The notes below the pieces were generated by a model. That model was not told where the DNA came from. It saw only the letters and a program-made list of their open reading frames with translations, and did not search any database. This document shows positions 1 through 5,513 of a stretch of 12,672 nucleotides of DNA, in pieces; positions within the stretch are counted from its first letter, which is position 1, and every line of letters begins with the position of its first letter. The position numbers were made by a program, and so were the translations under genes. The DNA comes from an uncultured bacterium (GTDB lineage Bacteria; Bacteroidota; Bacteroidia; Bacteroidales; Paludibacteraceae), in contig CAMHCZ010000039.1 of assembly GCA_946183755.1 (NCBI GenBank), positions 1 to 12,672 on the forward strand, given 5' to 3'.

Positions 1-75
1 CTTTATCTCGCCTGTGAGGTACTTGTGTATGATGTTTTCGAGTTCTTCTCTGTATTTGGTTACGTCTTTGCTCAT
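1..75 (-). CDS. N-terminal fragment of an unidentified leftward gene
   Basis: A leftward reading frame starts with ATG at 75 and stays open for 25 codons to the window edge, so only the amino terminus is present. The peptide begins MSKDVTKYREELENIIHKYL and is charged and probably helical, with no signal peptide or membrane segment, which suggests a cytoplasmic protein. A perfect Bacteroidota -7 box lies 30 bases upstream in the correct orientation and supports this start. The gene is divergent from the P-II/Amt operon. Too little is visible to name the family, and I do not propose a function. Confidence 0.6.
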   Translation of the reverse strand, partial: MSKDVTKYREELENIIHKYLTGEIK

Positions 76-104
76 GTCTTGAAATCTTAAGGGGTTGATG
101 TGTG

Positions 105-112
105 CAAATATA
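105..112 (-). promoter_or_regulatory. -7 box of the leftward gene
   Basis: On the minus strand these bases read TATATTTG, a perfect match to the Bacteroidota -7 consensus TAnnTTTG. The expected start of transcription is near 98, giving a leader of about 22 bases before the ATG at 75. No good -33 TTTG is found 19-21 bases upstream; only a T-rich stretch is there. The call therefore rests on the -7 match and its position. Confidence 0.45.
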
Positions 113-384
113 AGTGTTGTGAGAAAAATGCGTTAAAAATTAACATATTGTTTTATATGTTTTACAACATAGAATCGGCATTTCTCCTTTGTGCATTTCT
201 TTTTCTGTCTGTTTTGTGGTTTAAAAAATGAAATTTTTGACAAAAATACTGCCTTTTTACTTATCTGTGATATAAAATCGTGGCTATATGATATAAATAT
301 ATGTATTTTTCTGTCGTTTTGCGGTCTATTTTTAGGGGTTTTACGTAAAAATGCCACAAAAACCAAATATTTTCTTTCAAAATG

Positions 385-415
385 TTTGGTGTTTTCTTAA
401 AAGGTTGTACATTTG
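385..415 (+). promoter_or_regulatory. Promoter of the P-II/Amt/porin operon
   Basis: TTTG at 385-388 and TACATTTG at 408-415 are separated by exactly 19 bases. This matches the Bacteroidota housekeeping sigma consensus (TTTG, about 19 bases, TAnnTTTG) at every fixed position. Transcription would start around 420-423, giving a leader of roughly 60 bases before the ATG at 485. A 7-bp inverted repeat (AATGTTT at 381-387, AAACATT at 423-429) brackets the promoter, and a 10-bp palindrome sits at the predicted start of the transcript. Confidence 0.7.
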
Positions 416-420
416 TCGTC

Positions 421-441
421 GAAAACATTGCAATGAATTTC
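421..441. promoter_or_regulatory. Palindromic candidate operator of the ammonium operon
   Basis: The core CATTGCAATG at 426-435 is a perfect 10-bp palindrome. It is flanked by GAAA on the left (421-424) and TTTC on the right (438-441), making an imperfect dyad of about 21 bases. It begins where transcription from the 385-415 promoter should start. A dimeric regulator bound there would block initiation, which suits a nitrogen-responsive operon. The palindrome is seen in the sequence; the operator role is inferred, and no named regulator motif was recognised. Confidence 0.35.
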
Positions 442-484
442 AAAACGAGAGGTAAATTAACTATTAACCTAACACAATGTAAGT

Positions 485-832
485 ATGAAAAGGATTGAAG
501 CTATCATCCGTAAGACAAGGTTCGAGGATGTAAAAGAGGCATTGCTGCAGTCGGACATTGACTGGTTTGAGTATCACAACGTTCACGGTATCGGCCAGAG
601 CCGTCAGGAAAGAATCTATCGTGGCGTTCAGTACTCGACCGATGTGATAGAGCGTGTGGCGCTTACTATCGTATGCCGCGACCAGCTTGTGGATCCGACG
701 GTGAAGGTCATACTGCAAGTGGCTCATACTGGCGAGATTGGCGACGGACGCATCTTCGTCAGCGACATGATTGACACTTGGAGCATCCGCACCGGCGAGA
801 ACGGCGATACCGTTCTGAGGGATAAGAAATAA
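485..832 (+). CDS. glnK: P-II family nitrogen regulatory protein
   Basis: This 115-residue protein is a P-II signal transducer, a cytoplasmic trimer that binds ATP/ADP and 2-oxoglutarate and controls targets such as the Amt channel. It opens with the typical MKRIEAIIR beta strand. The T-loop (about 35-54) carries IYRGVQY, whose Tyr50 aligns with the uridylylated Tyr51 of E. coli GlnB. The C-terminal signature TGEIGDGRIFV is followed by the nucleotide-contacting IRTGE. The T-loop base reads GIGQSRQE and appears one residue shorter than in E. coli (GFGRQKGH), so the Gln39 equivalent is shifted or is Gln38. The next gene is an ammonium transporter only 27 bases away, which favours a GlnK-type role; the gene name rests on that context. 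Start: ATG after an A-rich leader. Confidence 0.93.
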   Translation: MKRIEAIIRKTRFEDVKEALLQSDIDWFEYHNVHGIGQSRQERIYRGVQYSTDVIERVALTIVCRDQLVDPTVKVILQVAHTGEIGDGRIFVSDMIDTWSIRTGENGDTVLRDKK

Positions 833-859
833 GGTATAAACACACAAAACTTTAATGTT

Positions 860-2113
860 ATGGAAGAAATTGGAATTTCACTTGATACCGTGTGGATGCT
901 GTTGGCAGCCATGCTGGTTTTCTGGATGCAGCCGGGCTTTGCGCTCTGCGAGGCGGGATTCACGCGAGGCAAGAACACCGCTAACATCCTGATGAAGAAC
1001 TTCGTCGATTTCATGTTCGGCTCTCTGCTGTTCTTCTTTGTCGGCTTCGGATTCATGTTCGGAAGCGATGGTGCCGGATTCATCGGCATGCCTAACTGGG
1101 GCGATCTGTCTTTTTATAAAGGCGAGCTGCCTGTAGAGGGCTTCCTGATTTTCGAGACCGTGTTCTGCGCTACATCAGCCACTATCGTCAGCGGTGCTAT
1201 GGCTGAGCGTACGAAGTTCTCTATGTATTTGATTTACAGTGCGGTCATTTCGTTGTTCATCTACCCTATAGAGGGACACTGGACATGGGGCGGAGGCTGG
1301 CTCTGCGACGATGCTGCCGATGGCTTCATGATGAGCACTTTCGGCGATGTGTTCCACGACTTCGCAGGTTCTGCAATCGTGCATAGTGTAGGCGGTGTGC
1401 TGGCACTGATAGGTGCGTTGGCTCTTGGCCCACGTATCGGCAAGTACGCCAAGGACGGCAAGAGCCGTGCGATACCTGGACACAACCTCGCTATGGCTGC
1501 GCTCGGCGTGTTCATTCTGTGGCTCGGCTGGTTCGGATTCAACCCAGGTTCTCAGCTTGCTGCTTCGGGCGAGGTTAACCGCGTGGCTATCTCTCACGTG
1601 TTCCTTACTACAAACCTTGCGGCAGTGGCAGGTGGCGTGGCTACCATGTTCCTCACATGGTTCAAGTACGGCAAGCCTTCGCTTTCGTTGACTCTGAACG
1701 GTGTGCTGGCAGGACTTGTGGGCATCACAGCTGGATGTGACATTGTTTCGCCGCTGGGTGCTGTTGTTATCGGACTCGTTTGCGGAATCGTGCTTGTGTT
1801 CTCAATTGAGTTCATCGATCGCAAACTGCACATCGACGACCCTGTAGGCGCAGCTTCTGTGCACGGCGTATGCGGTATCATCGGTACATTGATGACAGGT
1901 CTGCTGTCAACAACCAACGGCGCATTCTACGGCTTCGGCTGGGGATTCTTCGGAGCTCAGGCATTCGGTGTCCTCGTTATCGACCTCTGGGCGGCTGCCT
2001 GCGGATTCATCCTGTTCTTCGGAATAAAGAAGCTGCGTGGTCTGCGTGTCGATAAGCGCATCGAGGAGGAAGGCCTTGATATCTACGAGCACGGCGAGAA
2101 CTGCTACAACTAA
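860..2113 (+). CDS. amt: Ammonium transporter (Amt/MEP/Rh family)
   Basis: This 417-residue integral inner-membrane protein matches the Amt family in length and motifs and should act as a trimeric ammonium channel. Phe98 and Phe102 align with the external Phe gate, GAMAERTKF follows, and Trp147 in GGGWL marks the ammonium recruitment site. The family signature DFAGSAIVHSVGG has Asp167 and His175; the second pore histidine is His335 in VHGVCG. Together these make the twin-His pore. The C-terminal tail keeps the regulatory EEGLDIYEHGE element, where P-II interaction and subunit cross-talk occur. The N-terminus enters directly with a membrane helix and lacks a cleavable signal of the E. coli kind. 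It is translated from ATG 860; an ATG at 855 is out of frame. It sits between the P-II gene and a porin-like gene and is probably co-transcribed with both. Confidence 0.96.
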   Translation: MEEIGISLDTVWMLLAAMLVFWMQPGFALCEAGFTRGKNTANILMKNFVDFMFGSLLFFFVGFGFMFGSDGAGFIGMPNWGDLSFYKGELPVEGFLIFETVFCATSATIVSGAMAERTKFSMYLIYSAVISLFIYPIEGHWTWGGGWLCDDAADGFMMSTFGDVFHDFAGSAIVHSVGGVLALIGALALGPRIGKYAKDGKSRAIPGHNLAMAALGVFILWLGWFGFNPGSQLAASGEVNRVAISHVFLTTNLAAVAGGVATMFLTWFKYGKPSLSLTLNGVLAGLVGITAGCDIVSPLGAVVIGLVCGIVLVFSIEFIDRKLHIDDPVGAASVHGVCGIIGTLMTGLLSTTNGAFYGFGWGFFGAQAFGVLVIDLWAAACGFILFFGIKKLRGLRVDKRIEEEGLDIYEHGENCYN

Positions 2114-2154
2114 TCAACCGGCGCTTTATTACAAACAATTAAAACTTTAGGATT

Positions 2155-2892
2155 ATGAAAAAGACAAAGATTATAATGCTTGCAGCGCTGCTCTTCGGAG
2201 CGGCTGCTGTTGAGGCTCAGGAGACTGAGACAGCAGAAAAGAGCAAAGTGGATATAACCATCGGAACGGACGTTGTGAGCCGTTACATCTGGCGTGGCCA
2301 GGATCTCGGACAGGTTTCTTTGCAGCCTACGCTCGGCATAGAGTATAAGGGATTGTCCTTCTCGGCTTGGGGAAGCGTGGGACTTAGCGACCCATCTGAC
2401 ACGAAGGAGTTCGACCTGACTCTTGCCTACTCGATAGCCGGATTCAACATCGGCGTCACTGACTATTGGTTCAACGCCGGACTCGATCCGAAGAACCGCT
2501 ACTTCAAATACAACGCTAACTGCACAAACCATGTGTTTGAAGCAAACGTAGGTTACGATTTCAAGTACGTCAGCGTGCAGTGGTACACGAACTTCGCTGG
2601 CAACGACGGATTGAACAACGACGGCAAGCGAGCCTACAGCTCATACTTCGAGATAGCGGCGCCGTTCAGCCTCGTGACTGTCGATTGGGTAGCTTCGGTG
2701 GGCGCAGTTCCGTATGCTACGGATTTTTACGGAGTCGATGGATTCGCTGTGACAAACGTTTCGTTGAAAGCGACTAAGGACATCCACTTCACCGACAAGT
2801 TCACACTCCCTATCTTCGCTCAGATAACAGCTAACCCTTATACCGAGAAGGCTTACTTTGTGTTCGGTTTCACTCTCCAGCCTTGGGATTGA
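2155..2892 (+). CDS. Outer-membrane beta-barrel protein, TorF-like putative porin
   Basis: This 245-residue protein has a clear signal peptide (MKKTKIIMLAALLFGAAAVEA, cleavage near residue 21), a short charged linker, then alternating hydrophobic/polar strands to the C-terminus. The first strand, DVVSRYIWRGQDLG, resembles the conserved start of TorF-type putative porins (TIGR02001-like families). The protein ends in an aromatic-rich strand, YFVFGFTLQPW, as outer-membrane barrels do. It lies 41 bases after amt and before a terminator, so it is the last gene of the ammonium operon. That position suggests it admits ammonium or small nitrogenous solutes across the outer membrane. The barrel is seen in the sequence; the substrate is inferred from context. 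Confidence 0.8.
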   Translation: MKKTKIIMLAALLFGAAAVEAQETETAEKSKVDITIGTDVVSRYIWRGQDLGQVSLQPTLGIEYKGLSFSAWGSVGLSDPSDTKEFDLTLAYSIAGFNIGVTDYWFNAGLDPKNRYFKYNANCTNHVFEANVGYDFKYVSVQWYTNFAGNDGLNNDGKRAYSSYFEIAAPFSLVTVDWVASVGAVPYATDFYGVDGFAVTNVSLKATKDIHFTDKFTLPIFAQITANPYTEKAYFVFGFTLQPWD

Positions 2893-2914
2893 AGACGTGA
2901 TTTGTGATTACCTT

Positions 2915-2957
2915 TAAAAAGAAACGGAACCCCGATTGAGGTTCCGTTTTCTTTTTG
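2915..2957. terminator. Rho-independent terminator after the ammonium operon
   Basis: The 10-bp arms AAACGGAACC (2922-2931) and GGTTCCGTTT (2940-2949) enclose an 8-base loop and run into a T-rich tail on the plus strand; an A-run before the left arm makes it usable leftward too. It is correctly placed 29 bases after the porin stop codon. The hairpin matches the one at 3673-3700 at 25 of 28 positions, loop included. Confidence 0.85.
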
Positions 2958-2965
2958 CTCTGTGT

Positions 2966-3670
2966 TCACTCCTCCACCCAGCCATACACAGTGCCGTCCG
3001 AGCCTTCCATCAGCTGAACGTTGTCGGCTATTCCGCCGTTTTCTTCGCTTTGAGTATCGGAAAGATTATGTTCATCAACTCCTGTTCTGTCGGAAGTCTG
3101 TCCTGCTCGTCCACTATTCTGTCCGACTGTTTCAGTATATCGTTTATTTCCTGCTCGTCTAAGAGCGTCAAGAGAGCTGCTGCCTCCTGTCTTCGTATCT
3201 TTGCCTCGTTGAACAGGGCTAATAATATCCTCTGTGAATCCGTCAGTTCCATAGGTCTCTAATAAATCGTTGATTGCTTGGTAATTCTTCTCGTTGATTG
3301 TAATTTTCTGCTCTATAAAGAAGTCATAACCATTCTCGGTGCTCCAAAGGTACGCATGATTTCCATAAAGGATAACCTTTTTAACAACACTGCCGTCGTT
3401 TTTGTCCGCAAGCTCTGATGTCAATTTGCCAAATGTGTTTGACTGCGTCATTATTGCGCTTGAAAGCAGCATTAAATCAATTCCTTGTGGTTTTCTGATA
3501 CCATGCGCAAAGGTTAATTGAGAGCCAGCATTCCTGCTCGCCATCATCCTCGCTTCTCCCCTCTGTTCCAGAAGTTCCTTAGCCGCCTGAGCAGGAGTGA
3601 TGCCGTTAATCATAGCGCGCTCTATCACGGCTCTCGCGAAGGCTGTCTTAGCCTTGCCTTCATCGCACAA
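2966..3670 (-). CDS. Probable truncated fragment of a phage/ICE-type polyvalent protein
   Basis: This leftward frame of 234 codons appears to be a leftover piece and not an intact gene. It has no signal peptide and no promoter, and the only start at its full length is a TTG at 3670 that lies in the T-run of a terminator; the first ATG is at 3613 (residue 20). Residues 1-40 (KTAFARAVIERAM..GITPAQAAKELL) are helical, 95-150 look like a mixed fold, and 150-215 are low-complexity, rich in Gly/Ser/Asp. The end, DGTVYGWVEE, resembles the run-in to a HEYTHLW-type domain in the large polyvalent proteins of Bacteroidota phages and conjugative elements, but it stops there. That resemblance is from memory and tentative. 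The frame is more AT-rich than its neighbours. A pseudogene is as likely as a short expressed protein. Confidence 0.45.
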   Translation of the reverse strand: MCDEGKAKTAFARAVIERAMINGITPAQAAKELLEQRGEARMMASRNAGSQLTFAHGIRKPQGIDLMLLSSAIMTQSNTFGKLTSELADKNDGSVVKKVILYGNHAYLWSTENGYDFFIEQKITINEKNYQAINDLLETYGTDGFTEDIISPVQRGKDTKTGGSSSLDALRRAGNKRYTETVGQNSGRAGQTSDRTGVDEHNLSDTQSEENGGIADNVQLMEGSDGTVYGWVEE

Positions 3671-3702
3671 AAAAACGGAACTCCGATAGGGGTTCCGTTT
3701 CC
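3662..3702 (-). terminator. Rho-independent terminator of the small exported-protein gene
   Basis: The arms AAACGGAAC (3673-3681) and GTTCCGTTT (3692-3700) extend by a T-G and two C-G pairs to a GATA tetraloop. Read leftward the hairpin ends in a run of seven T, ideal for stopping the leftward gene whose stop codon lies at 3726-3728. The A-rich side is weaker as a rightward terminator. It shares 25 of 28 positions with the hairpin at 2922-2949. Confidence 0.85.
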
Positions 3703-3725
3703 TTATATATTATATGTGCGCTTTC

Positions 3726-4178
3726 TTATTTGAATCTTTCCTTTTCTATGATGATGCCTTCGCCGTAGAGGTTCACAGGCTCGAAGTACACGACGATGTT
3801 TGTACCGTCTTTCTCGGTCTTCCACTTGTCTGCGGTCACGATGTTGTAGTCAGGCTGCTTGTTGAACCATGTGCCCAAGCCTCTCAGCGCATCGTTGTTT
3901 CTTGATACGATCACTTGTCTTGAAACTTTTGTGCTGCCTTTTGCTATGGCGTCGGTCACGAGGTAAGTGGCTACTCCGTCCTTGTAGGTCGCTCTGATGA
4001 CAGTCGGATATGCTCTGTCGTGAGTCTTGATGACTTGCACCTTGGCGCCCTTCGCCTTGTGCATCTCGATAGCGTCTTCCTGCTCCTCGTTTATGGTCAC
4101 TGCCACCATTTCTGCGCTGGCTGCCATGCTTATGAGCAGTGCGGCGATCGATGTCATTATTCTGTGAAAAGTTCTCAT
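3726..4178 (-). CDS. Small exported protein of unknown function
   Basis: This 150-residue protein has a typical Sec signal peptide (MRTFHRIMTSIAALLISMAASA, cleavage after about residue 22), so it should be periplasmic or secreted; no lipobox Cys and no further membrane helix are seen. The mature part (about 128 residues) is rich in short beta-like segments and Lys/Glu/Asp, with no Cys and no catalytic motif I can name. I do not recognise the family. It is a single-gene unit: a leftward promoter lies near 4276-4308 and a strong leftward terminator follows at 3662-3702. The start is the ATG at 4178, preceded by an A-rich leader, and is fixed by the signal peptide. Confidence 0.8.
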   Translation of the reverse strand: MRTFHRIMTSIAALLISMAASAEMVAVTINEEQEDAIEMHKAKGAKVQVIKTHDRAYPTVIRATYKDGVATYLVTDAIAKGSTKVSRQVIVSRNNDALRGLGTWFNKQPDYNIVTADKWKTEKDGTNIVVYFEPVNLYGEGIIIEKERFK

Positions 4179-4275
4179 AATCTTATGTTTTTATCGGGAG
4201 AAACTCCCTTAGTTATAAACGTTCCGTTTTTCGCTTTATTATATAAATGTGCGGTGAATTTGGATGCACCGCTTG

Positions 4276-4308
4276 CAAAATTATAATTTCTGCTCGATTC
4301 TTTCCAAA
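4276..4308 (-). promoter_or_regulatory. Promoter of the small exported-protein gene
   Basis: On the minus strand TTTG (4305-4308) and TAATTTTG (4276-4283) are separated by 21 bases, slightly longer than the usual 19-20. The -7 box is a full match to TAnnTTTG. Transcription would begin near 4269, giving a leader of about 90 bases. That leader opens with a 6-bp stem (GCGGTG 4251-4256 with CACCGC 4267-4272) and has a second short stem, GGGAG (4196-4200) with CTCCC (4204-4208). Confidence 0.45.
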
Positions 4309-4419
4309 AAGAGTGCCAAAAATGTGTCATCTCTATTGCTTTTTGTCCTTTATGGCAACTTTTTTCTCCGATGAAAAGGTGTTGCGAATACCATATCTTA
4401 TATAAAACCGAAAATTAAT

Positions 4420-4450
4420 TTCGCAAATTTAAAAACTTTTTATAATTTCG
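4420..4450 (+). promoter_or_regulatory. Candidate promoter of the prenyl synthase operon
   Basis: TAATTTCG at 4443-4450 differs at one base from TAnnTTTG, and TTCG at 4420-4423 lies exactly 19 bases upstream in the -33 position, again one base off. TAATTTCG occurs twice, at 4416-4423 and 4443-4450, 27 bases apart. Transcription would begin near 4457, about 30 bases before the ATG at 4489. Spacing is ideal but both boxes are imperfect. Confidence 0.35.
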
Positions 4451-4488
4451 CTTGTTGAAAATCCTATTGCAGTCAAAGTTTATTATTG

Positions 4489-5454
4489 ATGATATTACTA
4501 CCTGAAATACAAGAAATTGTAAAATCAAATATTGAAAAAATCAGTTGGAGTTCCACTTTAGCAAGAGGTTTATATGATCCGATTGATTATGTGATGTCGC
4601 TCGGCGGGAAGCGAATCAGACCATCGTTGCTGCTCATGTCGGCAGATGCTTTCGGGGCGAATCCAAGGGATTTGGTGAGTCAGGCTTTGGCTATAGAGGT
4701 GTTCCACAACTTCACTCTTCTGCATGACGATGTGATGGACAACGCTCCTGTGCGTCGCGGCAAACCGACAGTGCATGTCAAGTGGAGCGAGAACACGGCG
4801 ATACTCTCCGGCGACGCGATGCTGATAAAGGCTTACGAGCTTCTGGCTGACGGCATGCCGGCCGACAAGCTTCCTTCTGTGCTGGCGCTCTTCTCCAAGA
4901 CGGCGCGTGAGGTGTGCGAGGGACAGCAGCTGGACATGGAGTTCGAGTCGCGCAACGATGTGGCTGAGAGCGAATACCTGGAGATGATACGACTGAAGAC
5001 AGCTGTGCTGCTGGCGGCTTCGCTGAAGATAGGCGCGATGCTTGCCGGCGCGGACGAAGATAAGGCCGACCTTATATATGAGTTCGGAATAAACATAGGA
5101 CTTGCCTTCCAGCTCAAGGACGACCTGCTCGACGTGTACGGCGACCCGGATTCGTTCGGCAAACAGGTGGGTGGAGACATAAAGGAGCGCAAGAAGACAT
5201 TCCTGCTGATAAACGCATACGCCAAGGCTACGGCGTCGCAGAGAGAGAAACTCGATGCACTGCTTGCCGAGGACGATGTGGATGTGAAGGCTGTGACTGA
5301 GATATATGACGAGATAGACGTGAAGTCTATCTGCGAGGCGAAGATGAGCGAATGTCTGGACAAGGGTCTTGACGTTCTTGCCAAGACAGGTCTTGGAGAC
5401 AGAGCCAAACAGCTTGAGAGCCTTGCCTGCGTGCTGATGGATAGAAAAGTATAA
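4489..5454 (+). CDS. Polyprenyl diphosphate synthase (trans-isoprenyl transferase)
   Basis: This 321-residue cytoplasmic enzyme condenses isopentenyl diphosphate onto an allylic diphosphate to build isoprenoid chains. Family landmarks are GGKRIRP (39-45), the first Asp-rich motif DDVMD (80-84) followed by RRGKPTVH, Lys170-Thr171, and the second Asp-rich motif FQLKDDLLD (207-215) with FGKQVGGDIKERKKT. The fifth residue before the first Asp is Phe75, and the -8 residue is also Phe (72). In this family aromatic residues there block long products, so FPP or GGPP is a better guess than the octaprenyl product of IspB, which has Ala at -5. The ATG at 4489 is chosen over an in-frame TTG one codon earlier. 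It is the first gene of a probable three-gene unit; the next gene follows after 59 bases. Confidence 0.93.
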   Translation: MILLPEIQEIVKSNIEKISWSSTLARGLYDPIDYVMSLGGKRIRPSLLLMSADAFGANPRDLVSQALAIEVFHNFTLLHDDVMDNAPVRRGKPTVHVKWSENTAILSGDAMLIKAYELLADGMPADKLPSVLALFSKTAREVCEGQQLDMEFESRNDVAESEYLEMIRLKTAVLLAASLKIGAMLAGADEDKADLIYEFGINIGLAFQLKDDLLDVYGDPDSFGKQVGGDIKERKKTFLLINAYAKATASQREKLDALLAEDDVDVKAVTEIYDEIDVKSICEAKMSECLDKGLDVLAKTGLGDRAKQLESLACVLMDRKV

Positions 5455-5476
5455 CAACAAATTAAAACATAAACCC

Positions 5477-5495
5477 GTGATGCCGAAAGCGTCAC
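5477..5495 (+). other. Small hairpin between the prenyl synthase and the unknown gene
   Basis: GTGATGC (5477-5483) pairs with GCGTCAC (5489-5495), including one G-T pair, around the loop CGAAA. There is no T-run after it, so it is not a standard terminator. It could shape mRNA stability or partial readthrough between the genes at 4489 and 5514. Significance is uncertain. Confidence 0.25.
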
Positions 5496-5513
5496 ACCAT
5501 ACACAAAACAAAA

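Larger units (their letters stand above)
76..484. other. AT-rich divergent intergenic control region
   Basis: This stretch of about 409 bases separates the leftward partial gene from the rightward ammonium operon. It is strongly AT-rich. The open frames inside it, on both strands, give low-complexity Phe/Lys/Ile-rich peptides without family resemblance and are judged non-coding. It holds a -7 box for the leftward gene near 108, a full promoter for the rightward operon at 385-415, a palindrome at 421-441, and an imperfect direct repeat at 200-220 and 306-325. I see no tRNA-like or other recognisable RNA gene in it. Confidence 0.6.
4179..4488. other. Divergent AT-rich intergenic region
   Basis: This stretch of 310 bases lies between the leftward exported-protein gene and the rightward prenyl synthase operon. 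It contains one candidate promoter in each direction (minus strand 4276-4308, plus strand 4420-4450) and two small hairpins in the leftward leader. I see no coding sequence or structured RNA gene in it. Confidence 0.5.

Noticed and set aside
133..443. Open frames of 60-77 codons on both strands in the AT-rich leader
   Set aside because: The peptides are Phe/Lys/Ile-rich and low in complexity, they overlap one another, and they cover the operon promoter.
2936..3262. Rightward open frame of 108 codons after the porin
   Set aside because: It begins inside the terminator hairpin and is antisense to the leftward fragment; the peptide is Ser/Cys/Phe-rich without family resemblance.
4196..4272. Riboswitch or structured RNA in the leader of the exported-protein gene
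   Set aside because: Only two short stems (5-6 bp) are present, with no recognisable aptamer core. They are noted as small hairpins only.
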